Assembly (NCBI GenBank): GCA_958009085.1
Contig: OY253677.1
Coordinates: forward strand, 964,564-1,028,563
Direction of reading: 5' to 3'
From: Protoeuglena noctilucae
Lineage: Eukaryota > Chlorophyta > Pedinophyceae > Marsupiomonadales > Marsupiomonadaceae
Length of the DNA: 64,000 nt
Positions 55,563-64,000 of the stretch are shown one piece after another. The first letter of the stretch is position 1, and the number at the start of each line of letters is the position of its first letter. A program made the position numbers and the translations under genes. Below the pieces are notes generated by a model that searched no databases, had not been told where the DNA came from, and worked only from the letters and a program-made list of their open reading frames with translations.

Positions 55563-58477
55563 GAGGTTGGGCATCTGCACCTCCAGGTCGGGCGTGACCG
55601 TCACCCCTGCGCAGTCGTGCTGGTCAGGGAAAGCAATGGAGATCCCCAGACCGGCGCCGGCGCCTTTCCTGGGCTTCGAAAGGACCTTGAACTGCGGTGA
55701 TCCCGTCTTAAGTTTCTTTGCCGCTTTGATGATGGGCCACGCCTCAGGCACCGGCACGTTCTGCGGTCCACGGGCAGCGCAGCATGGAGCTTGGGTCAAC
55801 ATGCGACGCACTCGCTCCGCAGGGAGACCTCAGCAGCGAAACTATGCCTCACCAGCGTCGGTCCGAGGATGACGGTGTTTCCGTTCATTCCTGGCAGTCT
55901 CGCGCCTAGAATGAGCTCCACCTCCGCGCTTTCCCTCGACTCCATGGACTTGTCTTGAAGCGAGAAGTACTCGTTGCCGGCCGGTGTTTCCACAACCTGC
56001 GGGTGCATGCTAGTGCCTGGCGCTGAGAGGCCGGTCCGTGGACCGGCGCTTGCGCGTCCCAACCAAGCCTCCATGGCAGTGGGCGTCATCACCTCGTTCG
56101 CGTCCAGCCAATTGTAAGCGGCGGCGTTCTTGCTGATGTCATGGTACTGCAGCCCGAGCTTAATTTCATCGGGCAGCCTGCCCATCTCGAGGCGCTTGGC
56201 CATGTTAATGAGCCCAGACAGGACCTGTTGAGGCGCGCAGATGTATGGTGAGGCATGCACTCAGTGATGGATGCGAGCGGAAGGTGGCTTTTTAAGAGCA
56301 CCGGAAGACTCACCATGCTGCCTGCACCCATGCTGCCCTCCGTGAGGCGCGTGTTGCCCAGCTCCTCGCAGTATGCCCTCAACTCCTCCTGCAGGTTCCA
56401 CGTCTTGAGGGCGCCACCCGACCCCACGACGAGGAGCTGGCACTTAGCGGGCACCTTGCTGCGGGGAGCCAGATAAGGCACAGGTTTACAAGCTGCTTCT
56501 GGCGAGAGGCACGGTGGCGTTGCTAGGTTGATCACGTACCTGCGCGCGTTGCGCAGGAGGTCCTTGATGGCCGAGATAGGGCTTCCCATCTCGGTGGCAT
56601 CCCCGTCCACGGTGTTGAGCTGCTCCCACAAGGCACTCGTGGGCACGCACAGCTCGGGCTCGTCGACGTCCTCGTCCTCCTGCTTCGCCCCGCTCATCTT
56701 GTTCGCCTGGATGACAGCCTCCTTGAGCGGACCCGTGAACTGCCTCAGGCTGATCTGGTAGTACTCAAGCTCCGGACGGAGATCTTTCTTGGCGTCATTC
56801 ACCTCCTTTGCAGTCAGGTGGCGGCCGATCGCCAGAGCTGGCCCAGCTTGGAGCAGCCTCTCCCTCGCAATCTTGAGCAGCTTCTCCGTGACCACCGTCC
56901 CACTCATGGCCGTCGTGCTGGCGTAGCTGATGATGAACAGCCCGCCCTTGGCGCACCTGGACAGGGCCCCGTCGGTCGTCCGGCCTCCGACGTCCAGCAC
57001 AAACACATAGTTTCCCTTTCCGCACAGACCGAGCGCCGAAGGGGGCAGGGCCCAAGAGGTGGCGATCGCCTCGTTTGTGACGTGCACGTGGAGTGGGATG
57101 CTCTCCACCTGCAATGGCGTGAGAGGGACAGTGCTGCTGAGCACAAGAAGCTGACCTCCATGAGGTCTCTCCCCAACTCTAGACGTGCAGAACACGCACC
57201 AATTCCATGGCGTCGTCCTTGGCCTCAGATGCGCTGCCCGCGCCCTGGTCAGCAGTCTGAGGAAGGCACGAACTCAGCGCGTACCGGAGCGCACGCTTCA
57301 CCGCCCTCCTGACCAGCTCGCAGACCATCGCCGACAGCTGGTCGTTGGTGTACTCTGCGTGCATGGCAGAATTTGATGACATTAGAAACACAAGTAGTTA
57401 ACTGCAACTGGAGGGATCTGACTGGATGCCAGCCACGTCACAGAGCGCTCAACTGCAGCATAGCCCCGTCCCTGCGGTCAGTCCACGCACCGACGTCTTT
57501 GCGTGATGTGGGGCGCTTGAGGCTCCGCTCGTCGAAGCGCGGAAACGCCGCAAGGACAGCAATGCCCTCGCCCCGCATGGTTGCCAGCAGCTTGGCAAGA
57601 GAGGCCGGGCCGCCCGATCTGATGTCCTTTGCAATGCAGTCGTGCCACACGTGCCTCATAGCGGCGTACACGGTGTACTCATATTTCGCCACCAGCCTCT
57701 TGAGGTCATCGTCTTGCTCACTCGCATCCAACACCTCCATCCACGTGCTGTACCTCAGCCTCTCTGCCATATCTGCAGTAAGCAGTCCCGCCTTGGCATC
57801 GCGAATCACGTTGTTCTTGATCTCCCGCTTCTCCTCGTACCAGCATGTGACAGGATCGCCGCCGTTCATGTACCTGCAGGGGGCTAGGAGAAATGTCGTA
57901 CCATTTCCCCTACACATAAACCAAGAGTTTCTGGCCCAGCGAGGCGCGCCCCAACCAAACCAGCTCACTTGTTGAAATCTTGCACGGGAAAACACGCCTG
58001 TCCTGTCACAATCAAGTTGCGCATTTCGTGCCGGGACATGACGGTGCCCTTGTGAATCTCTGAGCCCATGTCCAGCGTGAAGACCACACCTGAAGCATCC
58101 TACAGGCACCCGGGGAGGGGCATCAGCTTGGAGGCGTCGGCTGCAGTCTCCCGCATTTGACAGGCCGGCGCCATAAATAATCTCCGCATCGTGACTTATC
58201 CATTCGTTCCAACGATCGACATGGCCATAAACAAGGCGAGGGAGGACGAAGGTCGCGGCGATGCGCCCTAGCAGGGCAAGGGCATAGCTCAGCGTAGACC
58301 CAGCGTAGTGCTCACCAGGAGGCTCCCGCCCGACGCGGCCGCGGCCCCTTCCCCGCCCGGTGCCGCACCGCCCTCATCGACATCTCCCCGCTCCGTTCCA
58401 CGGGTCCTCGCTCCAGGAGAGCGCCCACCCAGCCGCGCCGGGCGTCCGGAGTGTGCGCCTTGATACGAAGTACGCAT
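55239..58477 (-). CDS. Hsp70/actin-fold ATPase, HSPA12-like
   Basis: Eight exons (58477-58316, 58099-57969, 57873-57491, 57354-57200, 57108-56540, 56458-56314, 56224-55829, 55760-55239) join in phase to 820 residues. Three nucleotide-binding signatures of the Hsp70/actin fold are visible: phosphate-1 VVFTLDMGSEIHKG (about 59), phosphate-2 YVFVLDVGGRTTDGAL (about 311) and adenosine motif LLVVGSGGALKTW (about 474). The rest does not match canonical Hsp70: no standard substrate-binding domain or EEVD end, and a Pro/Ala/Gln/Lys-rich tail. HSPA12-type proteins are the closest family I know. All seven introns are GT-AG, unlike many neighbours. The start ATG is uncertain. The last exon is partly duplicated at 59354-59677. 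Confidence 0.72.
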
Positions 58478-58838
58478 CGCCGTCGCGATTGACCGGCGAA
58501 ATAGGTAAATCAATCGCCACAATAAACACCCAACGTCGGGCGCCCTCTCGCCGAAGTACAATAGGGTGAAGCACGGTTAGGGCGGCTCGCGATTTTTTCG
58601 ATTTGCGATGACTCGCCTCACTCACGACGCTGAAACCGACGCGTCCAGACTCCGGAAGAATGGCGAGGATTCCCCACGCGCCCAAGCTGTTAAAGCCAGG
58701 GCGAAGGTAATGCCCTCCGGTACTACCCCCAGGGTCGTCCCCGGTCAGACGCCTGGCTTCCTCCAACACGAGGGTCTGGCATGGTGTCCGGTGTGGTGAC
58801 TGTCAGGCGGCATCCCTCAGCGCACCCATCCCTCGCAG

Positions 58839-59063
58839 GTGGAGCTGACACCCGGGCTGTTTGGGTCGGGGGCGCGCCTGCTGGGCATCAACGCCGTCTG
58901 CGACGGGGCGGCGTGGCGCATCGACGCCGGCCTCAGCGCCGGCATGTTTGGCGCGGACCCGGAGGTGCTGGAGGTCACGTGGACGGACCGGGACGACGGG
59001 GGCGCGGCGTCGACGGTGCGCGTCATCCGGAGCGATGGTGGCAAGGGTAAGGACGAGCTGTAG
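58839..59063 (+). pseudogene. Orphan copy of phosphatase exon 8
   Basis: The 225 bases correspond to phosphatase exon 8 (GLFGSGARLLGINAVCDG to the stop), with the acceptor CTCGCAG kept just before it. The catalytic exons are absent upstream, so it cannot encode an active phosphatase. It could be spliced onto another transcript, but I see no donor partner. The sequence appears unchanged from its parent, which points to a recent duplication. Confidence 0.85.
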
Positions 59064-59353
59064 CGGGCGGGTGCCAGGGTGTAACAGCCGGCCGCATTCA
59101 AGGACTGTGACTGCAGCGCGCGGGTGCCAGGGTCTGACAGGCGCACGCAAGGACTGTGCTGGAAAAGTGGGGTAGGGTTAGCCCTGGGGTAGCGCACGAT
59201 CAATGCAATTCTCGAGGTACTCTGAAAGCGCGACTGTTGGCAGCGGAAGCGACTGCGTGCGCCATGGCAAGGGGAAGGAAGCACAAGTAGGAGAAGCACG
59301 ACAGCGATGGCAGGCGTGCGCTTGCCTGGGGTGGCAGGTTTCAGCGACGGGAC

Positions 59354-59677
59354 CTAGGCCACGCCGCCATGTTGCATAGCGCTCCGCAGCACACGATGGC
59401 TGCCGTTGCTGCGGTGGATGCCCGAGGGTCCCGCGCCGTCGTCCTGCGGGGGCTCCGCGGCCTTGCGCTTGCCCTGGCGGCCGTTGGTCGCGGCGCCAGC
59501 CTGAGGGGCGAGGCGGGGGGCGGCTGGCCCGGCCGCCGCAGCTCCGCCCGGCTGCTGCGCCTGCGCCCCGTCCACCGCCTCAAACAAGCCATCCAGCAAG
59601 CGCACGTGGGCTTCGGGCACGTGCAGGGGGCCTCTGAGCGGCTTGGTGGGGTCGAACTTGAGGGTGGAGAAGAAGAC
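59354..59677 (-). pseudogene. Orphan copy of the 3' end of the Hsp70-like gene
   Basis: About 108 codons of the last Hsp70-like exon (FFSTLKFDPTKPLRG to the stop) are repeated here. The match stops abruptly at 59677 and the frame above it is unrelated sequence. No ATPase part is present. Only a few base changes from the parent are seen (for example GTC to GTG at about 59415). Confidence 0.85.
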
Positions 59678-59881
59678 GCAGCCCTGGAGATGCTTTCGCA
59701 TTTTGTGCCGCAGCGCCAGTAGGTCGTCCCCCTCCGCGACCCCATGCCTCCTCCGCGTCGATCGCCACCCCCGCGCTGATTCCGGCGACTGCTTTAGCCA
59801 CTACGCGCCCGTTGATCTAGCGAAAGCGACGCGGGAAGGGAGGGTCTTTTTGGTTGGGAGGTGCGAGTGCGATCGGAGGTC

Positions 59882-62639
59882 ATGGCGGACAACGAGTTCG
59901 CGGAGGAGGAGGTCCTCGACTTCGACGAGGAGCAGGAGCAGCAGGTGAACCTCCCGCGACGACCAACCATCCACGCTGGGCGGGAAGGGTCCCCCGGCCG
60001 AGGCGATGACCGTGGCGTGGCAACCGGCGGCTTCCGTGGCGCTAAGAAGCTCACGGAGGATGCGCGGGCCCCGGGGTCCCGGAGAGCGTGCTCCGCAGGA
60101 GAGGCGTTTCGAGCCGCGCTCATCAGAGCCCGCCCGGACCCTCCCGTCGCCCGTCGCCTGATGTATGTGCGGAAGCGGGGGCTTTCCGGCCCTGGTCTGC
60201 GCCGGGCAGGTCGGTGGGTCGTCTTCCGTCGGAACGGCCCGGCCGCGACTCGCCTCACCGCGCGCCGGCCGCTCTCGCTTCGATGATGGAGTGTTGGCGG
60301 CAGTCGCCCCACGCTCGCCCGTCTTGATCTGCCTGGGACGCCTTCGTCTGTCTTCCTCGCCCTCTCGCGGCCCCTGGCGCCCCCTGCGTTGCTCTTCGCC
60401 CGCCTTCGTCTTTCTGGTTGGGTTGTCCGTGTTCTGGCGCTTTCTCGGGTGCACTGGCTTGCGGGCGGCGGACGTTGGGGTCTTTGCGCTTGTTGCCCAG
60501 CCTCGCGCGCCTGCTGCGGCCGCACGGGCCGGCGCCCTCGTCGCCGGACGGGATATGGGACCGAGGGTGGAGGCGGGGTGGCGGGTGGCCGCGCCCCGCA
60601 CCCCGCGCGGAGGGGGGGCCCTCACGCCTCGAGCGCGCCTGGGGCGGTCCTCGCGGGCAGGGCCGCGGCCCGGCGTCCGTCCGGCCGGCGACGGGGCGTC
60701 CCCGCGGTACCGGCGCGGCGCTGTCTGGACGGATCGCCTGAACACCGCCCGCGGCTGCTCTTGGGGTCCCACAGGTCGGCCACGCACATGACGACGGCGT
60801 CGCCACGGCCAAGGGGGACACGTACGCCGGCGCCGCGTCCGTCGGGTGGCGCGAGTTCGCCATCAAGGTGAGCGCGGCGGGGCGGGGCTGGGCATGGGCG
60901 GGGACGCATCTTGGGAGTGCTGGCCCCGGTTGCATGGGTACGCTGCCCTGCCCTTCCGCCCCCGACTCCCCCCGTCTGCTCGCCGCAGGAGGAGCTTCTG
61001 AAGGCCATCCAGGAGGCGGGGTGGGAGCACCCCTCGGAGGTCCAGCAGCAGTGCATCCCCAAGGCCATCGCGGGCGCGGACGTCATCTGCCAGGCCAAGG
61101 CCGGCCGCGGCAAGACGGGCGTGTTCGTCATCTCGCTGCTTCAGCAGCTGGACGTGGTGGAGACGGAGGACGGCAAGGACAAGGTGCTCAACGACTGCAA
61201 GGCGGTGGTGATGTGCCACACGCGCGAGCTGGCCCTGCAGATCCAGGGCGAGTTCAACCGCCTCAAGTCGCACCTCAAGAACATCCGCGTCGAGACGTTC
61301 ATGGGGGGGGTGCCGGAGGAGAAGGACGTGGCCAAGATCCAGGCGAGGGGGGTGGTGCTGCGCCGCCTTGGGGTTGCCGGGGCGGGGGGCGTGGTGCGAG
61401 AGTGCCCTTGCCTGGCACAGCGTGCCGCGCTGGCACGTCGGCCTCCCCCTTCCCACGCCTCCCCGCTTCCCTCTGACCCCCGCAGAAGGCCCAGCCCCAC
61501 ATCGCGGTGGGCACGCCCGGCCGCCTGAAGGCGCTGGTGAAGAAGGGGGCGCTGAAGCTGGCCAAGCTGCAGTTCTTCGTGCTGGACGAGTGCGACAAGA
61601 TGCTGGAGAAGGCCGACATGCGTTCGGACATCCAGGAGGTGTTCGTCCGCACCCCGGTGCAGAAGCAGGTCCTCATGTTCACGGCCACGCTGCCGGCCGA
61701 GATGCGCACGCTGTGCAAGAAGTTCATGCGCAAGAACCCCCTGGAGGTGCTGGTGGACGACGAGAAGGAGCTGACCCTGCACGGCCTGGTGCAGCACTAC
61801 GTGTCGCTGGAGGAGGACGGCAAGAACCGCAAGCTGTTCGACATCCTCGACATGCTCGACTTCAAGCAGGTCGTCATCTTCGTCAAGACGCCCAAGCGCG
61901 CAGAGGCGAGGAGGGCTGGGGGGACTTGGGGAGTCGGTGGCGTGTTGGTAGCCACATAAAGGGTCCGCGCCCTGCGTGGCGGGGATGGACACAAGCTGCG
62001 CCCCTCCCCGCGCAGGTGCTGGCCAAGCTGATGCGCCAGGTCAACTTCCCGGCCATCTGCATCCACTCGGCCATGACTCAGGATGAGCGGAGCAAGAACT
62101 TCAACGCCTTCCGCTCGGGGCAGGTGAGACCTGAGAGCCGAGCTGCGTGGTGCAGCAGCGACGGGGTGCTGGGCCCCGGGAGAGTGACAGGGGCCCACGA
62201 CTGCGTCCTAGCGGCGAATTGCCTGGTCATAGGCGCCAGTTAGGCAGGGACGCGCGTGCGGCGGCACCTGAGAGCGCTGACGGCCGGGCCGCCCCGCCTG
62301 GGACTGCAGGAGCGCATCCTGGTGTCGACGGACCTGGCCGGCCGCGGCGTGGACGTGGTGGGCGTGAACGTGGTGATCAACTACGACATGCCCGCGGACG
62401 ACGACAAGCACGGCAAGGGCGACGACACGTACCTCCACCGCGTGGGGCGCGCGGGGCGGTTCGGCACCAAGGGCCTGGCCATCACGTTCGTGGCCACGGA
62501 GGAGGACCAGCGCGTGCTGCAGAAGGTGCAGGAGCGGTTCACGGTGGAGATCAAGCCCCTGCCGGAGCAGATCGACAAGAAGCTCTACTTCCACTCCGAC
62601 AACCTCTACGACCGCGACAACATCGTCGAGGAGTTCTGA
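59882..62639 (+). CDS. SUB2: DECD-box RNA helicase UAP56/SUB2 (DDX39)
   Basis: Six exons (59882-59944, 60775-60867, 60989-61342, 61486-61905, 62016-62123, 62310-62639) join in phase to 455 residues. The acidic start [14 protein letters not shown] and WREFAIK match UAP56. Helicase motifs follow: Q motif [13 protein letters not shown], motif I AKAGRGKT (88-95), GTPGRL, motif II DECD (204-207, diagnostic of this subfamily), [20 protein letters not shown] and [10 protein letters not shown]. An insertion ([11 protein letters not shown]) sits before motif VI. The protein loads TREX and acts in splicing and mRNA export. Introns 3 and 4 have GC donors. Intron 1 is long (830 bases). Confidence 0.95.
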
Positions 62640-63802
62640 GCTGGTTTGTAGAGCCGGCAAAGGGGTTGCGAGCCAAGCGGCTCGGGGGCGCGCCTAGCGG
62701 AGAGCCAGCGGCCGGGTTGAAGCTGGCCGACGCTGCCCAACAGTGCATGCTGATGTGTCCATGGGTCGGCTGCATCCGCATGCGCCCGCTGTCGTCTTGC
62801 TTGCTACAGTTTCACTTCAAGAAAGAGCCGGCACTTTCGTCAGTGCCGAGCCGGGCTAGGCTGTGCTATCCGTGGGCGCGCGAATGGGCGCACGCGTGCA
62901 TGGGAAAGGTCTGCGCCTAGTGGTGCGCTGCCGCCGTCCCCTCTAGGGAACAGGGCGCGGAAACTGGGTGTTTGGGGCAGGCGGCCCCGCAAGCCATGAG
63001 CCACCAGGCTTGCGGGCGCCCGCCCCAGGCCACGCCAGGGCCCAGGGCTGCCCCCGTCTACCGCCACAGAGACGGGGGCAAGGGGAGTGCGCGAGAGCGC
63101 TGGAAACCTGTCGCCGCCGCCACAGCGACTCGCGAACGTAGTAAAGAGAGTAGGGGTCATAGGGGAACTGCAGCTCAAGGGCCGTGCAGCATGGGGGTAA
63201 GGGCGACGCGCGAAAGCAGCGTCGGGAGTCGTCGTCGGGCGGCCGGCCGAAGCCAGCCGCAGAAAAGTGCCTGGTAACTACAGGCGCAGCGGACCCCCCC
63301 GCTGAGGGGGGCCGCTGCAGGCGCGCACCAACAGCCCGCGCAGCCCGCCCTTCCCCACCCCGTGGAGATAGCTAGATACCGGGGGTGGGGCCGGGACGGG
63401 CGGCGCGAGCCCGGAGGGCGCGCCGGGGTCGTCGGATGTATGTGGGGGCACAGTCAGGCAGAGGCAAGAGGGCATGGCACAAAACAAAAGCTAAGGGCGT
63501 GGGAGTCACAAGTGCGTGCACAAGCATGGGGCGGACCGGGGCCGACTGCCGACCGGCTGCCGCGGCAGTGGGCCCGACTGGGCCGCGCGGGGCTGGCCGC
63601 AGGGGCGCTGGCCGCGGGGGGCAGGCGTCGGCAGGGCGGGCCCTGCGCTGTCAGGAGCGCGGGGGGTGGCACCTGCCAGGCAAGACGAGGGGGCCTCTCC
63701 AGATGCGAGGCCTCGCTAGGCAGCCTGCGCCGGGTGGGTTGCTGCGGCGTGGCCGGTGCCCCATGCCCCATCTCCCGCACGTGTGGGGCGCGTGGGTGCG
63801 CT
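62640..63802. other. Intergenic, convergent 3' flanks, no gene seen
   Basis: About 1.16 kb between the UAP56 stop and the stop of the right-edge gene. Open frames are low-complexity Arg/Gly/Pro readings without splice support. It probably holds two long 3' UTRs. Confidence 0.55.
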
Positions 63803-63928
63803 TTACGGAGCGTACGACCGGGCGTGGATGTGGGTGCCCTTCTTCGAGTCGTACTTGTCCTTGAGGTACAGGGCGTCGCGGTCGGAGATGACGCGGCCGG
63901 GCCAGGGGAGGTCGTAGTCCTGGAACAC
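63803..63928 (-). CDS. Last exon of an unidentified gene entering from the right edge
   Basis: A 126-base exon follows an acceptor (ACCCCAG) and encodes 41 residues: VFQDYDLPWPGRV, DRDALYLKDKYDSKK, then GTHIHARSYAP and TAA. Composition and splice site are convincing, but I do not recognise the protein. The rest of the gene lies beyond the window. Confidence 0.65.
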   Translation of the reverse strand: MFQDYDLPWPGRVISDRDALYLKDKYDSKKGTHIHARSYAP

Positions 63929-64000
63929 CTGGGGTGGATGACGGGTGGGGAGGAAGGTGAGACCAGTGACTGGCGAGAAGGACGGCGAGGGGAGCCGGGG

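Larger units (their letters stand above)
58778..59677. repeat. Segmental duplication, copy B
   Basis: Direct repeat of 54674-55562. It lies upstream of the Hsp70-like gene and ends about 200 bases before the UAP56 start codon. It contains pseudo-copies of two exon ends, described separately. Copy B carries a different sequence of about 90 bases at 59165-59255. Confidence 0.95.

Noticed and set aside
1-64000. CRISPR arrays, prophage, insertion sequences, rRNA genes and tRNA genes
   Set aside because: No regular spacer array, transposase-like frame, terminal inverted repeats, rRNA sequence or recognisable tRNA cloverleaf was seen by eye. A tRNA scan would be needed to exclude a single tRNA gene.

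Overview
The window is nuclear DNA of a photosynthetic green alga, most likely a GC-rich trebouxiophyte of the Chlorella/Auxenochlorella kind. The evidence is densely packed intron-rich genes, strong GC bias, an LHCII-type chlorophyll a/b protein gene, a TOC1/PRR-like clock regulator, a plant-type TRM1 paralogue, organelle-targeting leaders, and wholly eukaryotic machinery (CTF18, AP-2 alpha, Pol I A49, BCD1, UAP56). Operons, phage, CRISPR and insertion sequences were looked for and not seen. One 200-base run of N lies at 21490-21689.

Layout. 1-1.7 kb: partial unidentified gene (-). 2.6-6.3: 936-residue organelle-type protein with a possible RAP-like end (+). 6.4-7.8: lipoyl-like domain protein (-). 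8.2-9.1: ribosomal protein eS25 (-). 9.3-11.7: TRM1-like tRNA methyltransferase (-), divergent from CTF18 (+, 12.2-16.9). 17.2-18.8: LHCII (-). 19.2-21.5: TMEM214-like protein (-), divergent across the gap from an unidentified acidic-tailed protein (+). 24.3-26.7: alpha/beta hydrolase fused to a YrdC/Sua5 domain (+). 26.9-27.7: MsrB (-), divergent from AP-2 alpha (+, 28.4-33.9). 34.0-34.6: truncated haemoglobin (-). 35.0-35.7: small coiled-coil protein (+). 36.1-37.6: BCD1 (+). 37.7-40.0: Pol I subunit A49 with one in-frame stop (+). 40.6-42.2: membrane-anchored cysteine-rich LTP-like protein (+). 42.6-43.7: small ER membrane protein (-). 44.0-44.9: secreted MESD-like protein (+). 45.6-50.1: extended-synaptotagmin-like SMP/C2 protein (+). 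50.7-52.8: TOC1/PRR-like response regulator with a CCT domain (+). 53.1-55.0: Shewanella-like phosphatase (+), convergent with an Hsp70-like ATPase (-, 55.2-58.5). 58.8-59.7: a second copy of that convergent 3' junction. 59.9-62.6: UAP56/SUB2 helicase (+). 63.8 onward: last exon of another gene (-).

I modelled exons by hand; in most genes every exon joins in phase to one open frame of family-typical length. About 27 of some 134 modelled introns start with GC instead of GT. That is the most unusual genome-wide feature here. The single most unusual gene is the hydrolase-YrdC fusion, whose two domains share one exon. Many genes serve core RNA and membrane work (tRNA modification, snoRNP assembly, Pol I, mRNA export, endocytosis, ER contact sites), but I see no pathway clustering.
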